Positions 14,764 to 22,000 of a stretch of DNA of 33,295 nt are shown one piece after another (position 1 is the stretch's first letter; every line of letters begins with the position of its first letter). The notes under the pieces were generated by a model that saw only the letters and a list, made by a program, of their open reading frames with translations, was not told the DNA's origin and made no database searches. The translations under genes and the position numbers were made by a program. This DNA comes from Candidatus Terryibacteriota bacterium (GTDB taxonomy: Bacteria > Patescibacteriota > Minisyncoccia > UBA9983). Location of the stretch: assembly GCA_016208535.1 (NCBI GenBank), contig JACQXW010000018.1, positions 1 through 33,295 of the forward strand, read 5' to 3'.

Positions 14764-16077
14764 ATGAGGATTTTGCTTGCCTATTATTCCCGAACTAACA
14801 GCACCCGGGCCTTGGCCTTGGCTATTCAGGGTGAATTGGAAAAAAGAGGGCATAGCATTGATATTGAGGAAATTAAGGCAAAAAACGAGCATAATTTTTG
14901 GTATTGGTTTTTTTTGAGATTTTTTAAGGGAGAATGCGAGATTCAGGAGCCAAAGATAAAGGATGTTTCCAAATATGACGCCATTCTCATCGGCTCGCCC
15001 AATTGGACCCGGCTCTCTTTGCCAATGGCAAGATATTTAAAAGAGGCCGCGGGCCTGGAATTTAAAAATACTTTTCTTTTTTCCACCACCGCTCTTTGGC
15101 CCTGGTTTGAGTGGTATATTTTTTCCGCCTATCTTTTGGACGTCACCTTTAATAAGATTGTTTCCAAGAAAAAGGGCAGGGCCATGGAGAGCATAATGGT
15201 TTCCAGTATATTTAAGAAAAAATGGGGAACAAATTCTCTTTATGGCAAAAATAAAATTCAAGAGTTGGGCGACAATATTGAGCATCCGCCTGTTTCCTTT
15301 AAGGAGTTTTCCATTAAACAAAATGAGATTGAAAAGAGCCGCTTTTTGATAACTTTTTTTCTCTGTCTTCTTTTTTTCTCCGCCATCATTCAGTTTGTTT
15401 TTAAAATCATAATTTTTCCCGAGCAAAAATTTTTTATTTTCTGGCTGGTTAATTTTTTTACCTTAAGCACTCTGGTTTTCATTCTCCAGAAAAAATGGAG
15501 GGTGTATCTCATTAAATATATTTCCGCCTTCTTTTTGATTTTGAGTTTGACCCTGCCTCATTTGATTTTTCACCGCCTAATGGAAAAGACTGTGATTTTT
15601 TCCGAGATTAGCTTTTCTTATATCCTTGCCTTGGTTTTTATCAGTTTTTGGAGGGAATACAAAATTGTCCTTCTGGCAGGAGCCTTCTCTCTTCTTGGTT
15701 ATTATCTCTTATTTTTAAGTTTTCTGAACGGAGATTCTTACGCCTTCACTCCCTTTTTTGATGTCTCTGTCATTGTCTTGATAACCGCCATCATCAGTTT
15801 TATCATCAGGCATGCCAATAAATATTATCTCAACCTTTTGGAAAATATGGATGACTTGGAGAGAAAGAGCAGGGAGTTGGAGAAAACCGCCGGCAATCTA
15901 AAAATGGAAAAGGCGCTGCTGGAAGATTTGAAAGAAAACCTGGAGGAGATGGTGAAGAAAAGAACAGAGGAGTTGCAGAAAAAGGTGGATGAACTGGAGC
16001 GCTTTCACAATCTCACCGTGGGCCGGGAATTGAAGATGATGGAATTAAAAAAGGAGATTGAAAAATTAAAAAAATAG
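14764..16077 (+). CDS. Flavodoxin-membrane-coiled-coil protein, possible redox sensor
   Basis: A 437-residue protein of unusual build. Residues 1-150 are flavodoxin-like: ILLAYYSRTNSTRALALAI is the FMN phosphate loop and YDAILIGSPNWTRLSLPM the second loop. Residues about 194-350 are six or so membrane helices, like the sensor part of membrane histidine kinases. Residues 355-437 are a long coiled coil (MVKKRTEELQKKVDELERFH, then GRELKMMELKKEIEKLKK), the linker type that usually leads into PAS or kinase domains, but the chain ends there. It could pass a flavin redox state to the neighbouring PAS and kinase proteins; this is inference. The next gene, a lone PAS domain, starts eight bases later. 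Confidence 0.75.
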   Translation: MRILLAYYSRTNSTRALALAIQGELEKRGHSIDIEEIKAKNEHNFWYWFFLRFFKGECEIQEPKIKDVSKYDAILIGSPNWTRLSLPMARYLKEAAGLEFKNTFLFSTTALWPWFEWYIFSAYLLDVTFNKIVSKKKGRAMESIMVSSIFKKKWGTNSLYGKNKIQELGDNIEHPPVSFKEFSIKQNEIEKSRFLITFFLCLLFFSAIIQFVFKIIIFPEQKFFIFWLVNFFTLSTLVFILQKKWRVYLIKYISAFFLILSLTLPHLIFHRLMEKTVIFSEISFSYILALVFISFWREYKIVLLAGAFSLLGYYLLFLSFLNGDSYAFTPFFDVSVIVLITAIISFIIRHANKYYLNLLENMDDLERKSRELEKTAGNLKMEKALLEDLKENLEEMVKKRTEELQKKVDELERFHNLTVGRELKMMELKKEIEKLKK

Positions 16078-16085
16078 CAAATAAT

Positions 16086-16478
16086 ATGGATAATTTTTTG
16101 GAAAACGAACAAAAATACCGCGAGATAATAGGTGATATCATAGAAAACACCTCTCTTTGCATCAAGGTTTTTGATGAAAAAATGAATCTTATTTTTATCA
16201 ACAAGGGAGGCCGGGAGGAGCATTTTATCAAGGACGACGAGGATATACGCAAATGGAACTGGCTGAAAACGGTTAAGGAGCAATACCAGATGGAAGTCGT
16301 GGAAAAATTCCAGAGGGCGTTTTTAAGGGGCGAGAGCAGTGTGGCGGAATTTGAGCATACGCCAGAGGGTTCTAGCCATAAATGGTGTCTTGGTTTGCTC
16401 TCTCCGATTAAGGACAAAGAGGGCAAGGTCAAATCGGTTTTGTTTTTATCCATAGATATCAGTAATTCACCCCGTTAG
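16086..16478 (+). CDS. Lone PAS-domain protein ended by a GIY-YIG cassette
   Basis: A 130-residue protein that is almost all PAS domain (residues 10-120). It closely resembles the first PAS of the kinase downstream: both carry NKGGREEHFIKD, FEHTPEGSSHKWC and SPIKDK-G-KVKS. The last codons, S-P-R-stop, come from the left inverted repeat of the GIY-YIG cassette (CCCCGTTAG), so the insertion supplies the stop codon. It could be a free-standing sensor or the severed front of a longer PAS-kinase. Ligand unknown. Confidence 0.75.
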   Translation: MDNFLENEQKYREIIGDIIENTSLCIKVFDEKMNLIFINKGGREEHFIKDDEDIRKWNWLKTVKEQYQMEVVEKFQRAFLRGESSVAEFEHTPEGSSHKWCLGLLSPIKDKEGKVKSVLFLSIDISNSPR

Positions 16479-16749
16479 AGATTAAAGACTTATGATTTAT
16501 GTATATGTAATAAAAAGTCGAAAGACTAATAGATGGTATACTGGTAGCACAAATGATTTACGGAAACGCTTTAATCAGCACAATGAAGGCAAATCAACTT
16601 GGACAAAAAATCAGACTCCTTGGGATTTAATATATTACGAAGCTTGTTTAAACGAGCAAGATGCAAGGTCGAGAGAAAAATATTTAAAATCAGGTATGGG
16701 TAAACGTTATCTTAAAAATCGTTTAAAGCGTTTCCTGTCTCTAACGGGG
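16470..16749 (+). mobile_element. GIY-YIG cassette 1 with terminal inverted repeats
   Basis: A 280-bp unit bounded by CCCCGTTAGAGA (16470-16481) and TCTCTAACGGGG (16738-16749); an A and a T just outside extend the repeat to 13 bp. It contains little besides the GIY-YIG gene, whose last five codons are the right repeat. The copy at 19630-19909 has the same length and ends. Confidence 0.75.
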
Positions 16750-16752
16750 TAA
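16492..16752 (+). CDS. GIY-YIG nuclease, copy 1
   Basis: An 86-residue single-domain GIY-YIG endonuclease of the small YhbQ/UPF0213-like type. Visible residues: Y in YVYVIKS, YTG in WYTGSTN, the catalytic Arg in NDLRKRFNQHN, and Glu in YYEACLNEQDARSREKYLKSG. Family members cut DNA and include homing and repair nucleases. The start lies 22 bases inside the cassette. It is about 80 percent identical by eye to copy 2 at 19652-19912. The encoded end FLSLTG derives from the terminal repeat. The following kinase gene begins directly after its stop. Confidence 0.88.
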   Translation: MIYVYVIKSRKTNRWYTGSTNDLRKRFNQHNEGKSTWTKNQTPWDLIYYEACLNEQDARSREKYLKSGMGKRYLKNRLKRFLSLTG

Positions 16753-19242
16753 ATGATCAGCTATATTAAAAATTTCATAAAAAACAACACCACCGGGATT
16801 CCTTTTGTTTTTAATTTTATTGCCGGAGCGGCAGTGTTATTTTTTTTCCTGTTTTTTGAATATATCAGGCATCTTGAGCATCTTCATTTTGAGAAAATAA
16901 TCTATGTTCTTGGGCTTTCGGCTGTCTGGTTTGTCGCCAGCGATGTCTTCAAAAAGAGGAGGAGATTTTCCCAATCCGTTCATTTTATTATTGACAGCGT
17001 ATTTTATCTTCTCACTTTCGGTTTTGTCGTCTATTACACCGGCGGCATGCACGGAGATTTTTCTCCCATTTTCTTTTTGGCTGCCATTAGCGCCGCCATT
17101 TTCGGCACCACTTTCCAGACACTTGTTTTTTTAATCATTCTCACCATTGAAAGTTATTTTGTTTGCATTTTGGCAACAGATAATTTGACCGCCTATCATC
17201 TTGGCGTCACCACTCTTTACGCGGTTTTTTATTTCATCATCGCCGGCCTGATAAGATATTTTTATATCAATGTAAAAAAGAGCAGGGAAGAATATGTGGA
17301 TTTGATTGAAAGCACTCCCTTATGCGTCAAGGTTTTTGACAGTCAAGGCAATCTGACTTTCCTGAACAAGGGCGGCCGAGAGGAGCATTTTATCAAGGAC
17401 AATGTTGATATCAGCAAATGGGATTGGCTGGAAACTGTAAAGGAAGAATATCGCCAGACCGCAAAAAAGGCCTTTGAAAAAGCCCTGCAGGGCGAAAGCG
17501 TTTTTGTGCAATTTGAACATACACCCGAGGGCTCAAGCCACAAATGGTGTTCGGGTATTATCTCGCCGATCAAGGACAAAGATGGAAAGGTCAAATCAAT
17601 TTTATTCTATTCAGCAGACATCACGGCCTTAAAAGAGACAGAAATGGAGATAAAGAAAAATGAGCAGATATTGCGCGTCACCCTTGATTCTACTCCTTTG
17701 TTCATCAAGTTCTTTGATAAAAACGGCAATCTGGTTTTTATGAACAAGGGCGCCAGAGAGGAGCATTTTTTGGAGGACAAAAGCGAAGAGGAAATTAAAA
17801 AATGGTCCTATTTTAATTCTGTTAAAAAAGAATATCGCCCGGCTGTGGAAAGGGCAATGAGCATGGCCTTAAAGGGAGAGATTGGCCATCTGGAAGTAGA
17901 GCATGTTCCTGGCGCGTCCAGAAACAAATGGTGTTTCAGCAGTTTTCTGCCGATTAAAAATGACAAGGGAGAAACTGAATATATGTTGCTTGTTTCTAGA
18001 AACATTGATGAGGAAAAGAAAATTGAAGAGGAGCGGAAGAAAAATCTGGAAAAGGCAGAGGAAACAAAAATCGCCCTTTTCAACATCTTGGAAGATGTCA
18101 AGGAATCAGAACTGAATTTAAAAGAGGAGCGGGACCGGTCGCAGGCGATCATCTCTTCAATGGGCGAAGGCCTTTTTGTGGTGGATAAAGATTTTAAGAT
18201 TGTTTTAATAAATTCTGCGGCTGAAAAAATTTTTGAGATGCCAAGGGAAGAAAGTATTGGCCAGGATTTAAGAAAGATTTGGTCGGTTTATAAGGCTGAG
18301 GAAAAAATTCCCGACGAAAAAAGGCCCATAATCCAGACTTTAAAAACCGGCAAAACAATCTTTGTTGGCGTTGAAGACAATTTTTATTACCACAAAATCA
18401 TCCTGCCTGGGAAAAAATTTCCCGTAAGTTTGATAACAGCGCCCTTGAAAGGAGACGGCATCACTGGCGTGGTGGTTGTTTTCAAGGACATTACCAAGGA
18501 AAAGGAATTAGATGAGGCAAAATCCAGTTTTATTTCCATTGCCTCGCACCAGTTGCGCACGCCTTTGACCTCTATCCGCTGGTATGCGGAAATGCTTGAT
18601 TCTGAAGATGTCGGCCCCTTAAATAAGGAGCAGAAAGATTTTATCGGCCGGGTTTATGACGGCGCCCTAAGATTGAACGAGGTCATCAATCTGCTTTTGG
18701 TTTTGGCAAGAATTGAAAGCGGCAAGGCGGAGATGGAGCCGAAAAAGACAGATATTGTTTCTTTTACCAAAGATATTTTGAAGGAATTGGAGCCCTTGAT
18801 AAAGCAGAAAAACACTCAGATTCGGCTGATTTTACCCGAGCCGCAGCTGTTGGAAATAAATTATGACGGCTCCATGCTCAGGCAGATTGTCACCAATTTA
18901 CTTTCCAATTCCATTCGCTATACTGATGATAAGGGCAGGATAGAGATAGAGATAAAGAAGACGCCGGGAAGCGTTGTTTATTCAGTTAAAGACGACGGCA
19001 TTGGTATTCCTCTTGGCAAGAGAGAGAAGATTTTCACCAAGTTTTTCCGGGCCGAGAATGCCGTGGCCAAGGTGCCGGATGGTTCGGGTCTGGGGCTTTC
19101 TCTGGTTAAGGCCTTGGTGGAGATGAATAAGGGAAGCGTGTGGTTTGAATCGCCTGCCATTTGGATTGATGAGGCGGGAAAAACCGAGAAAAAAGGGACA
19201 GCCTTTCATTTTACAATACCAATATCAGTAATTAGTAATTAG
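16753..19242 (+). CDS. Membrane histidine kinase with three PAS domains
   Basis: An 829-residue sensor kinase. Residues 10-175 hold about six membrane helices. PAS domains lie at about 179-295, 300-425 and 460-585; the first two carry the same NKG-REEHF signature and are internal duplicates. The phosphorylated His is H599 in SIASHQLRTPLTSIRW. The ATPase part shows the N box (RQIVTNLLSNSIRYT), G1 (DDGIGIP), F box (KFFRAENA) and G2 (GSGLGLSLVK). The start ATG abuts the GIY-YIG stop. The last codons (ISVISN-stop) lie inside a heptad array. Three receiver proteins downstream are likely partners. The signal is unknown; the adjacent flavodoxin and DoxX genes hint at redox. Confidence 0.93.
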   Translation: MISYIKNFIKNNTTGIPFVFNFIAGAAVLFFFLFFEYIRHLEHLHFEKIIYVLGLSAVWFVASDVFKKRRRFSQSVHFIIDSVFYLLTFGFVVYYTGGMHGDFSPIFFLAAISAAIFGTTFQTLVFLIILTIESYFVCILATDNLTAYHLGVTTLYAVFYFIIAGLIRYFYINVKKSREEYVDLIESTPLCVKVFDSQGNLTFLNKGGREEHFIKDNVDISKWDWLETVKEEYRQTAKKAFEKALQGESVFVQFEHTPEGSSHKWCSGIISPIKDKDGKVKSILFYSADITALKETEMEIKKNEQILRVTLDSTPLFIKFFDKNGNLVFMNKGAREEHFLEDKSEEEIKKWSYFNSVKKEYRPAVERAMSMALKGEIGHLEVEHVPGASRNKWCFSSFLPIKNDKGETEYMLLVSRNIDEEKKIEEERKKNLEKAEETKIALFNILEDVKESELNLKEERDRSQAIISSMGEGLFVVDKDFKIVLINSAAEKIFEMPREESIGQDLRKIWSVYKAEEKIPDEKRPIIQTLKTGKTIFVGVEDNFYYHKIILPGKKFPVSLITAPLKGDGITGVVVVFKDITKEKELDEAKSSFISIASHQLRTPLTSIRWYAEMLDSEDVGPLNKEQKDFIGRVYDGALRLNEVINLLLVLARIESGKAEMEPKKTDIVSFTKDILKELEPLIKQKNTQIRLILPEPQLLEINYDGSMLRQIVTNLLSNSIRYTDDKGRIEIEIKKTPGSVVYSVKDDGIGIPLGKREKIFTKFFRAENAVAKVPDGSGLGLSLVKALVEMNKGSVWFESPAIWIDEAGKTEKKGTAFHFTIPISVISN

Positions 19243-19253
19243 TAATTAGTAAT
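19227..19253. repeat. Heptad-period array across the kinase stop codon
   Basis: AGTAATT is repeated three times exactly, plus AGTAAT. The kinase stop TAG (19240-19242) lies in the middle, so the array is partly coding and partly spacer. Confidence 0.85.
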
Positions 19254-19263
19254 CAAAATTATT

Positions 19264-19629
19264 ATGAAGAAGAATGTTTTACTCATTGAAGATGACCGGG
19301 CCTTGAATGAAGCCATTAAAATGAAACTGGAAAAGGCGGGGTATGGCGTTGTTTCCGCTTTAACCGCAGAAGAGGCAATACCAGTTTTAGAGAACCAGCC
19401 GATTGATTTTGTCTGGCTGGATATTCTTTTGCCCGGCATGAATGGTTTGGAATTTTTAAGAGTGATTCGGCAAAAGCCGCTGCTCAAGGATAAAAAAGTG
19501 GCTGTGGTTTCGGTTTCCGGCAGTTATGGGACAAAAGAAGAGGCAAGAAAATGGGGAATAGTTGATTATATTGTCAAAAGCGAGTATAAATTAAACGACA
19601 TTGTTGATAGAATAATTTCCCAAATTTAA
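19264..19629 (+). CDS. Stand-alone response regulator receiver 1
   Basis: A 121-residue CheY-like receiver. Acidic residues D10/D11 (IEDD), phosphoacceptor D53 (WLDILLPGMNG), the Ser/Thr switch (VVSVSG) and Lys (YIVKSE) are all in place. There is no output domain. It is the likely acceptor for the kinase 21 bases upstream. The stop codon touches the left end of GIY-YIG cassette 2. Confidence 0.92.
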   Translation: MKKNVLLIEDDRALNEAIKMKLEKAGYGVVSALTAEEAIPVLENQPIDFVWLDILLPGMNGLEFLRVIRQKPLLKDKKVAVVSVSGSYGTKEEARKWGIVDYIVKSEYKLNDIVDRIISQI

Positions 19630-19909
19630 TCCCGTTAGAGACCCCAACCTTATGTTTTACGCATATGTGATAAGAAGCAAGAAAGACGGGAAATGGTATA
19701 CTGGAAGCACAAATAATCTACGGAAACGCTTTAATCAGCACAATAAAGGCAAATCAACATGGACAAAAGGAAGAGGTCCATTTGAAATTATTTATTATGA
19801 GGCATGTTTAAATGAAGAAGACACAAGGTCGAGAGAAAAATATTTAAAATCAGGCATGGGTAAGCGCTATATCAAAAACAGATTAAAGCGTTTCCTGTCT
19901 CTAACGGGA
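19630..19909 (+). mobile_element. GIY-YIG cassette 2 with terminal inverted repeats
   Basis: A 280-bp unit, the same length as cassette 1. Including the outer A/T pair, the ends ATCCCGTTAGAGAC (19629-19642) and GTCTCTAACGGGAT (19897-19910) form a perfect 14-bp inverted repeat. Relative to cassette 1 the outermost C-G pair is T-A, a paired change that keeps the symmetry. Confidence 0.75.
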
Positions 19910-19912
19910 TAA
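19652..19912 (+). CDS. GIY-YIG nuclease, copy 2
   Basis: An 86-residue GIY-YIG nuclease with intact motifs: YAYVIRS, WYTGSTN, NNLRKRFNQHN and YYEACLNEEDTRSREKYLKSG. Differences from copy 1 are mostly conservative (for example KTNRW to KDGKW), and the DNA between them is also close, so the two are recent relatives that both seem functional. It sits between two receiver genes within its inverted-repeat cassette and leaves both neighbours intact. Confidence 0.88.
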   Translation: MFYAYVIRSKKDGKWYTGSTNNLRKRFNQHNKGKSTWTKGRGPFEIIYYEACLNEEDTRSREKYLKSGMGKRYIKNRLKRFLSLTG

Positions 19913-19913
19913 A

Positions 19914-20294
19914 ATGGCAAACAAACAGCATAAAAAAATTTTAATAATTGAGGACGATTTGCCGACCATTGAGGCAATTGCCTTTAAATTGAACCGAAGA
20001 GGAATTTTGGCGAGCACCGCCCTGAATGGCGAGGAGGCGATTGAGAGATTGCATCGGGAAAAATACGATTTGGTGTTGGTGGATTTGCTTTTGCCCAAAA
20101 AAAGCGGTTTTGACGTGATTAAGGAAATTCGGGCCAATGGCCAGTCAAAAAAATCCAAAATAATCGTCATCTCTAATTTAGGGCAGGAGGAAAACGTGAA
20201 AAAGGCAATGGCCTTGGGCGCTGATGATTACATTCTCAAGACAGACATTAATATCAATGATTTAATTGAGAGAATCGTGAGGGAGTTAGGATAA
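19914..20294 (+). CDS. Stand-alone response regulator receiver 2
   Basis: A 126-residue receiver with IIEDD near the start, phosphoacceptor D57 (VLVDLLLPKKSG), VISNLGQ in the switch strand and Lys in DDYILKTD. No output domain. It starts two bases after the GIY-YIG stop. It is closer to receiver 3 than to receiver 1 (shared LLPKK and SNLGQE). Confidence 0.92.
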   Translation: MANKQHKKILIIEDDLPTIEAIAFKLNRRGILASTALNGEEAIERLHREKYDLVLVDLLLPKKSGFDVIKEIRANGQSKKSKIIVISNLGQEENVKKAMALGADDYILKTDININDLIERIVRELG

Positions 20295-20299
20295 TTATT

Positions 20300-20668
20300 A
20301 TGGCAAAAAAAGTTTTAATCATTGAGGACGACGAGCAGGTGGCAAGGGTTTATGGTATTAAATTAAAGCAGGAAAACATTGAAATAATCAAGGCGACAGA
20401 CGGAGAAGAGGGTCTGGAAAAAATGGTTTCTGAAAAGCCGTCTTTGGTTCTGCTTGATTTAATGCTTCCCAAGAAAGACGGCTTCTGGGTGCTGGAGGAA
20501 ATGGCGAAAGAGCCCGCGTCTAAAAAAATTCCTGTTGTTATTTTATCCAATCTCGGCCAGGAACAGGACAAGGAGCGCGCCCTAAAGCTCGGCGCCAAAG
20601 AATATCTAGTCAAAGCAGATGTTTCCATTAAAGAAGTTGTGGAAAAAATCAAAAAATATCTTGAATAA
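20300..20668 (+). CDS. Stand-alone response regulator receiver 3
   Basis: A 122-residue receiver with IIEDDEQV, phosphoacceptor D53 (LLDLMLPKKDG), VILSNLGQEQ and K in EYLVKAD. No output domain. Like the other two it probably acts through protein contact. It is the last signalling gene before the pilus genes, 27 bases from the pilin start. Confidence 0.92.
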   Translation: MAKKVLIIEDDEQVARVYGIKLKQENIEIIKATDGEEGLEKMVSEKPSLVLLDLMLPKKDGFWVLEEMAKEPASKKIPVVILSNLGQEQDKERALKLGAKEYLVKADVSIKEVVEKIKKYLE

Positions 20669-20695
20669 TTAGAATATAGAATATAAAATATAAGA

Positions 20696-21379
20696 ATGAG
20701 AAATAAAAAATTAAAAAGGGGATTCACTTTACTGGAGCTTTTGATTGTCATCGGCATCATTGCCATTTTGGCTGTCATTCTGGTGATAGTTTTGAATCCT
20801 GCGGAAACCCTGAGAAAGGCGCGCGACAGCCAGAGAATGTCTGATTTAAGCACTTTAAAAACAGCCCTGGGAATTTACATCACCAGCACCAGCACTCCTT
20901 ATCTGGCTGGAACAGACAACACTGCCTGTAAAACCGGCAGTGCGGGCGGAAGCTATTCTTCAGGAGACAAAATATATTATAGCTTGGTAAGCACCAGCGC
21001 CATCACTGATATGTCTATAGACGGAGGCGCAGGCGGGGTGCCGCTGGCCAGCCAAGTCGGTTCCGTAAATTTAACGCTGACGGACGGCACAGGCTGGCTG
21101 CCGGTGAATTTCGATGTTTTGACGAGCGGTTCGCCGATTTCTAATCTGCCCATTGACCCGATGAACACAATAGCTGATTTAAATGCTGTTGCCAGCACCG
21201 ACTTGGTTTATCGCTACGCCTGCAACGCCACCAATTTGACCTTTGAAATTAACGCCCAACTGGAAAGCGACGCCTACACCCTTACTGACGACAGGCGCAA
21301 AAAAGACGGCGGCAATAATAGTAATTTTTACGAAGTTGGCACCAATCTGAAAATTTTGGGCACTGGCGCTGATTTCTAA
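20696..21379 (+). CDS. Type IV pilin-like protein
   Basis: A 227-residue prepilin. The leader MRNKKLKRG is followed by FTLLELLIVIGIIAILAVIL, with the G/F prepilin-peptidase site after residue 9 and Glu at mature position 5. KARDSQRMSDLSTLKTAL is the usual amphipathic continuation. The rest is a secreted Gly/Ser/Thr-rich globular domain with two Cys (TACKTG and YRYACNAT) that may pair. It is probably a major or minor pilin of the type IV pilus built by the genes that follow. Confidence 0.9.
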   Translation: MRNKKLKRGFTLLELLIVIGIIAILAVILVIVLNPAETLRKARDSQRMSDLSTLKTALGIYITSTSTPYLAGTDNTACKTGSAGGSYSSGDKIYYSLVSTSAITDMSIDGGAGGVPLASQVGSVNLTLTDGTGWLPVNFDVLTSGSPISNLPIDPMNTIADLNAVASTDLVYRYACNATNLTFEINAQLESDAYTLTDDRRKKDGGNNSNFYEVGTNLKILGTGADF

Positions 21380-21384
21380 TTTTA

Positions 21385-21870
21385 ATGAGATTTTGGATTA
21401 TCTTTTTAATCTGCTTTCGTTTTTTTTATGCCGGGATTTTGACATGGCTGCAATATTATGTTTGGTCGCATAATGAATTTTCCAGACTGCTCCTGCCTCC
21501 CCATCAGCCGATAAAATATTTTCTTCAGTATTCCTGGACGCATTTTTGGTTTAATGCGGTTTTATCTGTGGGAGCCGCTTTTTTATTCTGGCTTTTATTA
21601 AGGATGCTCAAAAAATATCAGGAGAGTTTTTTTGAGCAAGGGGAGCCGGAAATCGGTTTTCTGTGCAGTTTGATTGTTGGCTGGCCGAATTTTATCATTT
21701 TTGCGCCTTTGGCTTTTATTTTAATGATTCTAATTTCTCTTTTTCAGACAATATTCTTGAAAAAATTTCATACCGCTTTCAGCATCTCTTTTCTTTTGGC
21801 CGCCTTAGCAGTTTTGTTTTTTGGCAGCAGGCTGGTGGATATTTTGGGATTGGGAGTGTTGAGAATTTAA
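21385..21870 (+). CDS. Four-helix membrane protein of unknown function
   Basis: A 161-residue protein with hydrophobic stretches at about residues 3-22, 53-72, 92-120 and 130-155. The loops are short and basic. I recognise no family. It lies between the pilin and the pilB ATPase on the same strand, five bases after the pilin stop, so it may be an accessory to pilus assembly, but position is the only argument. Confidence 0.65.
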   Translation: MRFWIIFLICFRFFYAGILTWLQYYVWSHNEFSRLLLPPHQPIKYFLQYSWTHFWFNAVLSVGAAFLFWLLLRMLKKYQESFFEQGEPEIGFLCSLIVGWPNFIIFAPLAFILMILISLFQTIFLKKFHTAFSISFLLAALAVLFFGSRLVDILGLGVLRI

Positions 21871-21900
21871 GGTATAATAGTATTAAGTACAAAATAATCG

Positions 21901-21993
21901 TTAATTTTCAATTTACAATGTTCAATTTTCAATAAATTTTCAATGTTTAAATTTTCAAACAGTTTGAAAATTGAAAATTGATAATTGAAAATT
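21901..21993. repeat. Heptad-period inverted spacer before pilB
   Basis: The left part runs as TTAATTT, TCAATTT, ACAATGT, TCAATTT, TCAATAA. The right part runs as four GAAAATT-like units (21966-21993). The two parts are complementary, and at the centre AATTTTCAAAC and GTTTGAAAATT (21950-21972) form a perfect 11-bp hairpin. It fills most of the 130-base gap before pilB. Confidence 0.75.
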
Positions 21994-22000
21994 TTATTTT

